NCBI RefSeq assembly: GCF_003610775.1
Contig: NZ_RAQO01000012.1
Span: forward strand, 47,398 to 111,397
DNA length: 64,000 nt
Direction of reading: 5' to 3'
DNA from: Alginatibacterium sediminis
GTDB taxonomy: Bacteria > Pseudomonadota > Gammaproteobacteria > Enterobacterales > Celerinatantimonadaceae
Shown here: one piece after another, positions 8,342-16,358 of the stretch
Layout of the letters: each line of letters begins with the position of its first letter
Position numbering within the stretch: position 1 is the stretch's first letter
Notes under the pieces: model-generated
Databases searched by the model: none
What the model was told of the DNA's origin: nothing
The model's input: the letters and a program-made list of their open reading frames with translations, nothing else
Translations under genes and position numbers: made by a program

Positions 8342-10288
8342 ATGTCAAGCAAGTCCATGTCTGCACAGCACAGCGATAGTTTAAATACGCTTCTAGAAGA
8401 AAAACTGTCGCGCTGGGAGTTTTTTCAAAAGCATCGTTGGGTGGCTCCAGAGCATGCTCTTAGTCCTGTTATTCAATCTTGGGAGCGCTGTTGTCGCCGC
8501 TCTAATGCTTATCAATGGAACAAGCCAGCTATCGCATCCGGCGCGACCTTAGAGTCCTTACTCAAACGCAGTAAAGACTTAACCACACTAAGCGCAGCCG
8601 TGCTAGAAGATAGCGAGCAATATCAACCCCAACGACGATTAGCTATAGTGGTTAGCGATATTAGTGCGTGTTGCCTCAAGTTTTGGGGAGATCAAAGCCT
8701 GATTCAAAACTTACAGGCACTTGGGTTGGCCCGCGGCAGCTATTGGAACGAAGACCAAATTGGCACCAATGCCTTAGCCCTAGCACTTCACAACAATGAA
8801 GCCACCAGCGTATTTGCCAGTGAGCACTTTCAACAGGCGCTTCACCTTTTCAGTTGCCATGCCGCCCCTATTTTTGACGACCAAGGTAAGCCTTATGCAG
8901 CGGTGATGATAGTAAGCGATATAAGTAACCACCACGGTGGCGATTTGGCTTTAGTCGCTTCGTATGCCAAAGAAATTGGTAATCTCATTAGCTTAGAAAA
9001 CAGTGTTTCTGAACGTAATACTTTGATTTGCCAGCGTGATGCAGTGTTGGAGTCTATCGACGATGGCTTAATCGCATGGGACGAGAATCAACGGATTAGC
9101 TTTATAAATCGACAAGCTCAAAACCTATTTAATCGCCAGCGCGACCGCATTATTGGCTGTAAAGCTTCTGAGTTATTTCGATTTCCACCACTGATTATGC
9201 ATGCACTTCAAGAACGCAGCAGTTTGTCACATGTAGACATTACTTTTGAATGCGATAATGATTTTGTGAGTTCAAAAGTAACTGTAAGACCACTCAATGA
9301 TGGCAGTTGGCTATTCTTTATGCATCCCGAGCAGGTTGACCATAAGAGCCCAAGTATCGCTGAGGGTAGTCGTGTTGAGCGTAGTTTTTCTTCACTAATT
9401 GCTCAATCCAAAAACATGCAACAATTGGTCGAATTAGCACGTAAAGCAGCCTTGAGCTTGCAACATGTTTTACTCGTTGGTGAAGAAGGGGTTGGGAAAA
9501 ATCAAATTGCTCAAGCAATTCACTACGCGTCCCCTAATAGAGATGCGCCCTTTGTTATTCTTGATGGAAAAGACTCTCATGTGTTAGCGCAACTACAAGG
9601 CTTGCTTGAGCGTCCCAATGATGCGGAATCAACCAGCATTAATCTGCGCGGCGGAGGCACTTTATACCTAGAACAAATCGAATTTTTACCCAGCGATGCA
9701 CAGTCCTTGTTACTTCAAATATGTAAAAGTAGTGTCTACAGTGCCAATACTGATTTGGCATTGCCCAATTTGCGTATTATTTGTAGTTCTTGTAGCGATA
9801 TTCAACAAGCTATTTCAGCTGGTGAATTCAGACGGCAATTGTATTTTGAGCTCAGCAGTATTGAACTTCATGTCCCTTCATTGCGGCATCGTCCCGAAGA
9901 CTTATCGGCATTGATTAACCACCAATTGCGCCGTCTAAGCGATAACACTCAGTCAACAATATCCATTAGCTCTGATGCCTTAGAAATATTGCAGCGTTAT
10001 CAATGGCCAGGCAATATTGCTGAACTTAAACACCACTTGCGCTCGGCTTTGCAAAGTTGTGTTCAAGAGAAAATCACGGTTAACGATTTACCTCAGCAAT
10101 GCTTTGCAAGCTCAATTCAACAACACGACCAACAATGGCAATTTGTACAAAATTTGGAAACCGTTGAGCGCCAAACAATTCAACATGCTTGGGATGTATT
10201 TGACGGTCAGATTAAGCCAATAACACAGGCACTTGGGGTCAGCCGCACAACGCTGTGGCGTAAGCTGAAACAGTACGGTATACGGTAG
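8342..10288 (+). CDS. dhaR: DhaR-type transcriptional activator of dihydroxyacetone kinase genes
   Basis: Enhancer-binding-protein homologue, 648 residues: N-terminal GAF-like sensor (about 40-220), PAS-like segment (about 230-330), AAA+ domain (about 350-585) and a Fis-type helix-turn-helix (about 610-645, TQALGVSRTTLWRKLKQYG). Walker A is present (GEEGVGKN, 380-387), but the GAFTGA loop that contacts sigma-54 is missing, and the Walker B acid pair is replaced (LYLEQIE where DE is usual). E. coli DhaR acts at a sigma-70 promoter and senses DhaL/DhaK rather than ATP hydrolysis; these losses suggest the same here. It faces dhaKLM convergently. AcoR is the nearest alternative, but the context favours DhaR. 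Confidence 0.88.
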   Translation: MSSKSMSAQHSDSLNTLLEEKLSRWEFFQKHRWVAPEHALSPVIQSWERCCRRSNAYQWNKPAIASGATLESLLKRSKDLTTLSAAVLEDSEQYQPQRRLAIVVSDISACCLKFWGDQSLIQNLQALGLARGSYWNEDQIGTNALALALHNNEATSVFASEHFQQALHLFSCHAAPIFDDQGKPYAAVMIVSDISNHHGGDLALVASYAKEIGNLISLENSVSERNTLICQRDAVLESIDDGLIAWDENQRISFINRQAQNLFNRQRDRIIGCKASELFRFPPLIMHALQERSSLSHVDITFECDNDFVSSKVTVRPLNDGSWLFFMHPEQVDHKSPSIAEGSRVERSFSSLIAQSKNMQQLVELARKAALSLQHVLLVGEEGVGKNQIAQAIHYASPNRDAPFVILDGKDSHVLAQLQGLLERPNDAESTSINLRGGGTLYLEQIEFLPSDAQSLLLQICKSSVYSANTDLALPNLRIICSSCSDIQQAISAGEFRRQLYFELSSIELHVPSLRHRPEDLSALINHQLRRLSDNTQSTISISSDALEILQRYQWPGNIAELKHHLRSALQSCVQEKITVNDLPQQCFASSIQQHDQQWQFVQNLETVERQTIQHAWDVFDGQIKPITQALGVSRTTLWRKLKQYGIR

Positions 10289-10290
10289 GT

Positions 10291-10433
10291 AAAGTACGCA
10301 ATCAAAGACTGCTTAAATGTACAAAAGCGCAGTCAAAGACTGCTTCAGGGTACAAGAGCGCAGTCAAGACAGCTTCAAGGTACAAGAGCGCATTCAAGAC
10401 AGCTTCAGGGTACAAGGGCGCAGTCAAGACTGC
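10291..10433. repeat. Tandem ~30-bp hairpin repeats, copy C
   Basis: Five hairpins in a row: GCAATC/GACTGC (10298-10312), GCAGTC/GACTGC (10329-10343), GCAGTC/GACAGC (10360-10373), GCATTC/GACAGC (10390-10403) and GCAGTC/GACTGC (10420-10433). The period is 30-31 bases after the first, and loops are AA or AAA. Each of the last four is followed by TTCAGGGT or TTCAAGGT. Read on the minus strand each unit becomes CCTGAAG-hairpin-GCGC-CCTTGTACC, the same layout as the arrays at 1-66 and 3871-4064 but with a different stem. It occupies the gap between convergent dhaR and dhaM. Confidence 0.85.
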
Positions 10434-10438
10434 TTCAG

Positions 10439-10494
10439 GGTGCAAGGTGCAAGGTGCAAGGTGCAAGGTGCAAGGTGCAAGGTGCAAGGTGCAA
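10439..10494. repeat. Eight perfect GGTGCAA heptamers
   Basis: Eight exact copies of GGTGCAA (TTGCACC on the minus strand) abut the last hairpin of the 10291-10433 array. They match the position of the CTTGTAA heptamers in the array at 1-66, read in the opposite sense. A perfect 7-bp tandem of this kind is prone to slippage, so copy number probably varies between strains. Confidence 0.92.
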
Positions 10495-10526
10495 GCTTAT
10501 CGACGACCGATTTTGTTCGCAATACT

Positions 10527-10564
10527 AAAAAAAAGACCTTTACTAACTCAGTAGTAAAGGTCTT
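10527..10564 (-). terminator. Intrinsic terminator of dhaKLM
   Basis: A 13-bp perfect stem (AAGACCTTTACTA at 10533-10545 with TAGTAAAGGTCTT at 10552-10564, loop ACTCAG). On the minus strand a run of eight T (10527-10534) overlaps its end. It lies 22 bases past the dhaM stop codon. Confidence 0.9.
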
Positions 10565-10586
10565 CGGGCTGGGAGAGCTGAAACTC

Positions 10587-13013
10587 TTAGTTAACTGAAA
10601 CTAAATTTTGAGTTCTAATTTTGGCTTTTACCGCAGGGATTAAAGCGGCACTGGCACTGAACTTATCTAAGCCCATAGCAAGCAATCGTTCAACCATCTC
10701 GCTGTCGCCTGCCATTTCTCCACACATGCTAACAGGAATACCCGCTTGATTAGCGGCTTTGCAGGTCAATTCAATGGCCTTTAATACCGCAGGCTGCTGA
10801 TAATCTACTAATTGAGAAACCGATGGATTACCACGATCGGCTGCCATTACATATTGAGTTAAATCATTGGTACCAATAGAAAAGAAGTCTGCATGTTCAG
10901 CTAGCTCATCAGCATTAAGTACTGCTGCTGGAACTTCAATCATGATTCCAAGTTTTAATGGCGCCTGTTGTTCATTTAGCTTGAGTTCAAGCCGACATTC
11001 GGCAATCAGCTGTTTAACGGCTAATAGCTCGCTAACTTGTGCAATCATTGGGATCATAAGTTGAATGTTAGAGTACTCAGCACATGCTCGCAGAACCGCT
11101 CGCAACTGGGTCTTAAACAGCTCAGGATCAGCTAAGCACATCCGGATGCCACGGTGACCAAGAAATGGGTTTTCTTCGCTGGCCATAGGATAGCTAGCTA
11201 GCGGCTTGTCTCCACCCACATCAAGACTACGAATAGTAAGACTGCGGCCTTCAAGTGCTTTAGCAATATCCCGATACACTTCGTATTGGTACTGCTGGCT
11301 TGGCAACTCACTACATGCTTGGAATAAAAACTCGGTACGCAATAAACCTACGCCATCAGCACCATTTTTAAGCGCTAAGCTGACATCAGATAAACCGCCT
11401 ATATTGGCTTGTACTTCAAACGCTCTTCCATCTAATGTCGTTGCCGTTTGCAGTGCACTACTTAATTCGAGTTCGCGCTTCTCAAGCCACTGTTGCCTGG
11501 CTAACGTCAATTCGTTTTCAGTACTTACACTAGGTTCCAACCACAACAAGCCTTTGAAACCGTCAACAATAACTTGCTGACCAGCTTTAACACGATTCAT
11601 GCAATCATTAGCTTGGACTATCGCAGGAATACCCATTGCTTTAGCTAAAATGGCACTGTGCGATGTTTTACCACCTTCGCTTAAACATATAGCGATAACC
11701 ATTTCAGGGTCGAGGCCCATAGTGTCAGATGGTGACAAATCTTTTGCTAACAATATTGAAGGCTGCTTTAGTTCTAGACTGGCCTTTTCAACGCCGCAGA
11801 GTTGATTCATCACTCGCCTTGTTATATCCCATACATCGCTTTCACGTTCTCGGAGATACTCACTTTCAGCACGTTGATAGCTGTCTGCTAATTGACTACC
11901 AGCATCGAGCCAAGCCTGTTCAGCAATGAGTTGGCTTCGAATCCCCTTCTCAACATTAACCACTAATTCCGGATCGCTCAACATTAAGGCTTGTGCATTA
12001 AAAATCTGCGCATGTTCCGGATCAACTGCACTGGCACTAGCCTGCTGCTGCAAAGCATCGACACTGCTATTGAGTGCTGTATGAAAGCGCTGGATCTCAG
12101 TTTTGGCGTCGGTGAATTCGCGCTTTGGTACTTCAGGCATACTGACACTAAAAAACACAGCAGGGCCTTTAGCTATTCCATCACTGACGGCCAGCCCTCG
12201 CAATGCACCCGCAATCTCATGCATATCGATAGCTTCTTCAACTTTATTATCAATCGCATCAAGTTGAGCACTAGGGTTTGCAACAAGTTGTGCTTCGCCA
12301 AAGTGTTGATTAGCTAAACTAGAAAATGCGTCAATGGCTTGCTGTGCTTGCTCACCACTAGCAATAAAAGTGATTTCATCACCTTTGACAACCCCTAAGG
12401 TTGCAATGCTGTTTAAGCTAAGTGCACTGACACGCCTCTCGCCTTTAGCCAGTTCAAGTGTGGCCTTAAACGATGCCAGAGCGGTAACAATACTAGCAGC
12501 CGGACGCGCATGCAGGCCATGTGGGTTTTCGACGGTCCAGTCAAATGACAAAAACGGTTCGTCACTGGCCTTAGTTTCACTATCAACCACAGTCGCCGGT
12601 TCGCAATCTTGCAAATGACTCTGTTTACCTTGTAAACCGCCATAGGCTTCGCTTTTAACCGTCGCTATTGGTAGGCCGGCCGCTGCGGCAACCGCAGCTG
12701 CCATGACACCTTCAACAAAAGGTGCTGAGCAAAGTTGGACCGACGCCGAAATATCCTCAGGTAACAGCTCTAAGGCCATTTCAGCACTTAAAAGCGCGCT
12801 GCCCAAATCCATCAACACCAATACACCAGACTCGTCGTGAACCTCTGTGATCGCATCCATCACTGCAATAGCATCGGTTCCAATCGGGTTCTGAGGGTCG
12901 TCAACACCACCTGCAACCGCAAGTGAACATTTGCCTTGAGTCATCTGGTTCACAAGTTCTGCAAGCCCTTTGGCTAAGGTTGCACTATGTGAAACAGCTA
13001 CGATCCCAACCAT
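10587..13013 (-). CDS. dhaM: DhaM phosphoryl carrier with EIIA, HPr and complete Enzyme I domains
   Basis: Delivers phosphate from PEP to the ADP on DhaL. Domains in order: mannose-type EIIA (about 1-130) with His9 in VAVSHS; HPr (about 157-240) with His168 in GLHARPAA; Enzyme I (about 268-805) with His452 in GGKTSH, the PEP-site Arg559 and Arg595, Glu693 in MIEVPAA, IGTNDLTQY, and Cys764 in SMCGEMAG. E. coli DhaM (about 470 residues) stops within the Enzyme I N-terminal part and depends on housekeeping EI; this 808-residue form has the whole relay. Its ATG shares one base with the dhaL stop. Confidence 0.93.
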   Translation of the reverse strand: MVGIVAVSHSATLAKGLAELVNQMTQGKCSLAVAGGVDDPQNPIGTDAIAVMDAITEVHDESGVLVLMDLGSALLSAEMALELLPEDISASVQLCSAPFVEGVMAAAVAAAAGLPIATVKSEAYGGLQGKQSHLQDCEPATVVDSETKASDEPFLSFDWTVENPHGLHARPAASIVTALASFKATLELAKGERRVSALSLNSIATLGVVKGDEITFIASGEQAQQAIDAFSSLANQHFGEAQLVANPSAQLDAIDNKVEEAIDMHEIAGALRGLAVSDGIAKGPAVFFSVSMPEVPKREFTDAKTEIQRFHTALNSSVDALQQQASASAVDPEHAQIFNAQALMLSDPELVVNVEKGIRSQLIAEQAWLDAGSQLADSYQRAESEYLRERESDVWDITRRVMNQLCGVEKASLELKQPSILLAKDLSPSDTMGLDPEMVIAICLSEGGKTSHSAILAKAMGIPAIVQANDCMNRVKAGQQVIVDGFKGLLWLEPSVSTENELTLARQQWLEKRELELSSALQTATTLDGRAFEVQANIGGLSDVSLALKNGADGVGLLRTEFLFQACSELPSQQYQYEVYRDIAKALEGRSLTIRSLDVGGDKPLASYPMASEENPFLGHRGIRMCLADPELFKTQLRAVLRACAEYSNIQLMIPMIAQVSELLAVKQLIAECRLELKLNEQQAPLKLGIMIEVPAAVLNADELAEHADFFSIGTNDLTQYVMAADRGNPSVSQLVDYQQPAVLKAIELTCKAANQAGIPVSMCGEMAGDSEMVERLLAMGLDKFSASAALIPAVKAKIRTQNLVSVN

Positions 13014-13654
13014 TATGCTTGACCTACAACGACATCTCGCAAGGCTTTAACCATCATCATGCTCGATGTTGCACCCGGATCTTGATGTCCAATACTACGT
13101 TCGCCAAGATAGCTAGCACGGCCTTTCTTCGCTTGCATTTCTATTGTGGCAGCCGCACCTTTTTCCGAAGCTTCGCCCATAGCAACTAGAGCCTGCTGCA
13201 AGTCTTGGCCTTCATCTTTAGATTTTTCTAAAGCCTCAACCACTGTCCACCAAACATCGCACATAGTTTTGTCACCTGGTTGCGCTTTACCGCGTGCAAC
13301 AACACCATCAACACCATCACTAAATATTTGACACAGATCGTTAAGGTCAATGCTTTGTTTACCATTACCAGCCGCAGCTGCTCGGATAAAGAACGTACCG
13401 TAAAGTGGGCCACTTGCTCCGCCAACACTAGACAACAAGGTCATACCGGTTGTTTTAAAGATCGTACCAATATCTTGGTCTTCAATAGTCGTGATTTTAT
13501 CTTTTACCCGTTCAAAACCGCGATTCATATTAATACCGTGATCGGCATCCCCAATGTCGGCATCAAGTTGGGTTAAGTAGTCACGTTCTTTGGCAAAGAT
13601 ATCGGCGCAGCTATTGAGCCAGTTGAGAATTTGTGATTTTTCGATAGTCATCAT
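13013..13654 (-). CDS. dhaL: Dihydroxyacetone kinase ADP-binding subunit DhaL
   Basis: Holds a permanently bound ADP that DhaM rephosphorylates to ATP and passes the phosphate to dihydroxyacetone on DhaK. The Mg-ADP ligands D31, D36 and D38 lie in DADIGDADHG, the family motif, followed by the glycine-rich SVGGASGPLYGT stretch. Length 213 is typical. The frame starts with two ATGs in a row (MMTI); it follows dhaK after 7 bases. In E. coli DhaL-ADP also activates DhaR. Confidence 0.95.
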   Translation of the reverse strand: MMTIEKSQILNWLNSCADIFAKERDYLTQLDADIGDADHGINMNRGFERVKDKITTIEDQDIGTIFKTTGMTLLSSVGGASGPLYGTFFIRAAAAGNGKQSIDLNDLCQIFSDGVDGVVARGKAQPGDKTMCDVWWTVVEALEKSKDEGQDLQQALVAMGEASEKGAAATIEMQAKKGRASYLGERSIGHQDPGATSSMMMVKALRDVVVGQA

Positions 13655-13661
13655 AGTGTCC

Positions 13662-14726
13662 TTAGCATTTCCAACGTAACGCTGGGGTATTTACAGCTGC
13701 GTCCCATAGTTCCAGAAGTTCTTTATCGGCTTTTAGCATCGTAATTGAGAAGCCTTCCATGTTTAAAGCAGTGCAATAATCGCCTATCAATTGACGACCA
13801 ATGTTATAACCGGTGGCTTTACATTTAAGAGCAAACTCACGATACACACCAAGTAATTCGCATTGCGGTGTTCCGCCTAGCCCATTAACCAAAACAATAT
13901 ACTCACTGTCTAAGTCAAAGCGCTCTGTTGTTGTCTCAAGCTCCGTCCATTCACCTTTTTCACGGTCCCACTCACGCAGGGTTCGGCTATAATCTGGGCA
14001 GTCCACTAACTCGGAAAACACTTGCTCAACTAGAGTTTTTACATCGGTAAATTCACGACGCTCTATTCCCGGCTCGCCATGAATACCTACGCCAAATTCA
14101 ACTTCATTATCGGCCAATACAAAGGACGGCTTGCCTGCAGCAGGGACCGTACACGCTTGTAAGGCTACGCCAAAAGAGCGGGCTTGATTATTGACTCGGC
14201 GTGCTAGCGCTTCACATTGCTCTAAGCTTTGACCTTGCGCAGCTGCTGCACCTACGATTTTCTCAAGCAGCACGGTTGCCGCAACGCCGCGTCTGCCAGC
14301 AGTGTATAAGCTATCCTTGACCGCAACATCATCATCGATAATGATACTTCCTACTTTCACGTCATCACCATGAAGTAACTCCACAGCCGTCTCAAAGTTG
14401 AGCACATCACCGGTATAATTCTTAACAAAAAACAAAACACCTTCACCGGCATCAACTTTCTGCGCGCATTCGTACATTTGGTCAGGTGTGGGTGACGTAA
14501 AGACTTCCCCTGGGCAAGCACCGGTAAGCATTCCATCTCCGATAAACCCTGCATGCAAAGGTTCGTGACCACTGCCGCCACCGGATAACAAGGCTACTTG
14601 CTTTTGTTTCGGTTCGTGCCAAACATAACGCGGCTCATCATTAAATTTAAGCTCCGGATGCGCTAAGGCCATGCCTTCGAGCTGCTCTTTAACGATATCG
14701 TCAACATTATTAATAAGTTTTTTCAT
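13662..14726 (-). CDS. dhaK: Dihydroxyacetone kinase substrate-binding subunit DhaK
   Basis: Binds dihydroxyacetone covalently through a His. H216 in GVGIHGEPG matches that residue, and H54 (GSGHEP) and D107 (YTGDVLN) match the general acid/base pair. Length 354 is typical. It is the first gene of dhaKLM, with AAGAAGG about 9 bases before the ATG and a TATAAT -10 box at 14746-14751 on the minus strand. In E. coli DhaK is a co-repressor of DhaR. Confidence 0.95.
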   Translation of the reverse strand: MKKLINNVDDIVKEQLEGMALAHPELKFNDEPRYVWHEPKQKQVALLSGGGSGHEPLHAGFIGDGMLTGACPGEVFTSPTPDQMYECAQKVDAGEGVLFFVKNYTGDVLNFETAVELLHGDDVKVGSIIIDDDVAVKDSLYTAGRRGVAATVLLEKIVGAAAAQGQSLEQCEALARRVNNQARSFGVALQACTVPAAGKPSFVLADNEVEFGVGIHGEPGIERREFTDVKTLVEQVFSELVDCPDYSRTLREWDREKGEWTELETTTERFDLDSEYIVLVNGLGGTPQCELLGVYREFALKCKATGYNIGRQLIGDYCTALNMEGFSITMLKADKELLELWDAAVNTPALRWKC

Positions 14727-15161
14727 CTGTAGAGCCTTCTTAAGAATTATAGATTAGGTGTTTGAAGCTAAGTCAGGCAACGCCGAGGCATTAAGCTAAC
14801 TAAATGTCGTCCGTTGAGCTGAAAAAGATCGTTAAACTTGGCTCTAGTATTCATATTCCAAAGCAAGGAACAAACAAAACCAAATTTGTTTCATAATGAA
14901 ACCACCTGTCATTACCTGTGTTTCATAATGAACCGCACGAGTCTTCAAAATCATCTTGCTGTGATCAGATTCAACTTTGCTAGATTCTCAGCCCTAGGGA
15001 CTTAGCGAGTTTGAGTTGACTCTCACAGATTCCAATCTCCACAGTGCGACAGTAATTGTGATTTGCGCCAATGGGAATAATCTAAACTTAATCCAAGGTT
15101 GACGTGCATATCCCTCTGCTGCGTTAGCTAACTTTCGTTCCTACAAATTGAGAAGCCCATA
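14727..15161. promoter_or_regulatory. Divergent dhaK-gldA control region
   Basis: 435 bases without a gene. Toward dhaK there is a TATAAT at 14746-14751 (minus strand), with only a poor -35 (TGACTT-like). Toward gldA there is TTGACG at 15099-15104 and no good -10 (TTAGCT at 15124). Weak promoters of this kind suit activator control. I looked for a GG-N10-GC sigma-54 element facing dhaK and saw none. The central part carries two palindromes described separately. Confidence 0.6.
14888..14934. promoter_or_regulatory. Two repeated palindromes, candidate DhaR operators
   Basis: GTTTCATAATGAAAC (14888-14902) has 7-bp arms around one A, and a second copy differing at one base (GTTTCATAATGAACC) sits at 14920-14934. 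Their starts are 32 bases apart, about three helical turns, so dimers would bind the same DNA face. They lie 162 bases upstream of dhaK and about 230 upstream of gldA. The sequence is clear; assignment to DhaR is inference. Confidence 0.65.
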
Positions 15162-16244
15162 ATGGACAAAATAATAATTTCTCCAAGTAAGTATGTGCAA
15201 GGTGAAGATGTTCTAGCCAGCTTAGCTAAGTACGTTGCCCCAATTGGCTCACGCCCAATGGCGATAGCTGACGCTTTTGTAACCAATCTCGTCGGAGATA
15301 CAGTTCGTACAAGCTTTTCCGAGCAGAACATCGAATTGTCGATGGAAGAATTTAACGGCGAATGTAGTCGTCCAGAAATTGATCGTCTTCGCGAAATTAG
15401 CGCTAGTGCAAAAGCTGATGTGATTATCGGTATTGGGGGAGGCAAAACGCTCGATACAGCTAAAGCAATGGCGTTTTATCAAAAAGTCCCGGTTGTGATT
15501 GTTCCAACCATTGCATCAACCGATGCACCAACCAGCGCCCTTGCGGTTATTTATACCCCTGACGGCGAGTTCAGCGAATACTTGATGATCCCTACCAATC
15601 CAAATATGGTCGTTATGGATACCAAGATCATTGCTGGAGCCCCAAGCCGTTTATTGGTATCAGGCATGGGTGACGCACTTTCTACTTATTTTGAAGCACG
15701 TGCTAACGCAATTTCAGGTAAATCAACAATGGCCGGCGGCGCTCCAACTCGCGCGGCTCAAGCACTAGCTAAACTGTGCTATGAAACCTTGTTAGCTGAT
15801 GGCCTTAAAGCGAAAATATCGGTCGAAAACGGTTTATCTTCACCAGCTGTTGAAAACATTATTGAAGCCAACACCTATCTTAGTGGTATCGGGTTTGAGA
15901 GTAGTGGCCTTGCTGCTGCGCATGCCATCCACAATGGCTTAACTAAACTGGAAGAGTGTCACCACTTATTCCATGGCGAAAAAGTTGCCTTCGGCACCTT
16001 GGTTCAGCTAGTGTTAGAAAACGCCGATATCGAAGAAATCCGCACTGTAATTGCCTTCTGTAAAGAGCTTGGCTTACCAACGAACCTATTTGCTATGGGC
16101 GTTAAAGAGCTAAATCGAGACAAGTTGTTAGAAGTCGCTGAAGCGTCATGTGCGGAAGGTGAAACTATCCATAACATGCCATTTGAAGTTACACCAATTA
16201 AAGTACTTTCAGCCATTTTAACGGCGCATGAATTAGGTGCGTAG
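15162..16244 (+). CDS. gldA: Glycerol dehydrogenase (NAD+)
   Basis: Oxidises glycerol to dihydroxyacetone, the substrate of the adjacent kinase. It belongs to the iron-containing alcohol dehydrogenase superfamily. The NAD-binding GIGGGKTLDTAK (90-101) and the zinc ligands D171 (GMGDAL), H254 (AAAHAIHN) and H271 (FHGEK) are all present at the E. coli numbering. Length 360 is near the family norm (367 in E. coli). It is divergent from dhaKLM and ends in a strong terminator. Confidence 0.95.
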   Translation: MDKIIISPSKYVQGEDVLASLAKYVAPIGSRPMAIADAFVTNLVGDTVRTSFSEQNIELSMEEFNGECSRPEIDRLREISASAKADVIIGIGGGKTLDTAKAMAFYQKVPVVIVPTIASTDAPTSALAVIYTPDGEFSEYLMIPTNPNMVVMDTKIIAGAPSRLLVSGMGDALSTYFEARANAISGKSTMAGGAPTRAAQALAKLCYETLLADGLKAKISVENGLSSPAVENIIEANTYLSGIGFESSGLAAAHAIHNGLTKLEECHHLFHGEKVAFGTLVQLVLENADIEEIRTVIAFCKELGLPTNLFAMGVKELNRDKLLEVAEASCAEGETIHNMPFEVTPIKVLSAILTAHELGA

Positions 16245-16272
16245 TGTTTTAAATGGTGTTCAACGCTAAGTA

Positions 16273-16306
16273 ACAGCCGCAACTCACAGTTGTGGCTGTT
16301 TTTTTT
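16273..16306 (+). terminator. Intrinsic terminator of gldA
   Basis: A 12-bp stem with one G-T pair (ACAGCCGCAACT at 16273-16284 with AGTTGTGGCTGT at 16288-16299, loop CAC), followed by T's through 16306. It lies 28 bases past the gldA stop. Confidence 0.92.
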
Positions 16307-16358
16307 CAAAACTATGCTAGGCTAATGACAGAATTAATACCCTTGAAATGCATTCATC

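Noticed and set aside
8342-10288. dhaR as a damaged gene because motifs are missing
   Set aside because: The frame is continuous, the DNA-binding and sensor parts are intact, and loss of the sigma-54 loop agrees with sigma-70 dependence known for E. coli DhaR.
10302-10598. Small reading frames over the repeat array between dhaR and dhaM
   Set aside because: The translations consist of repeated RVQGRSQD-like or LHLAPCT-like strings from tandem DNA and cover a terminator.
10867-12618. Several plus-strand reading frames opposite dhaM
   Set aside because: They are antisense shadows of a well-supported 808-residue protein with conserved motifs.
14727-15161. Sigma-54 promoter for dhaK or gldA
   Set aside because: No GG-N10-GC element was found facing dhaK on reading, and the activator lacks GAFTGA.
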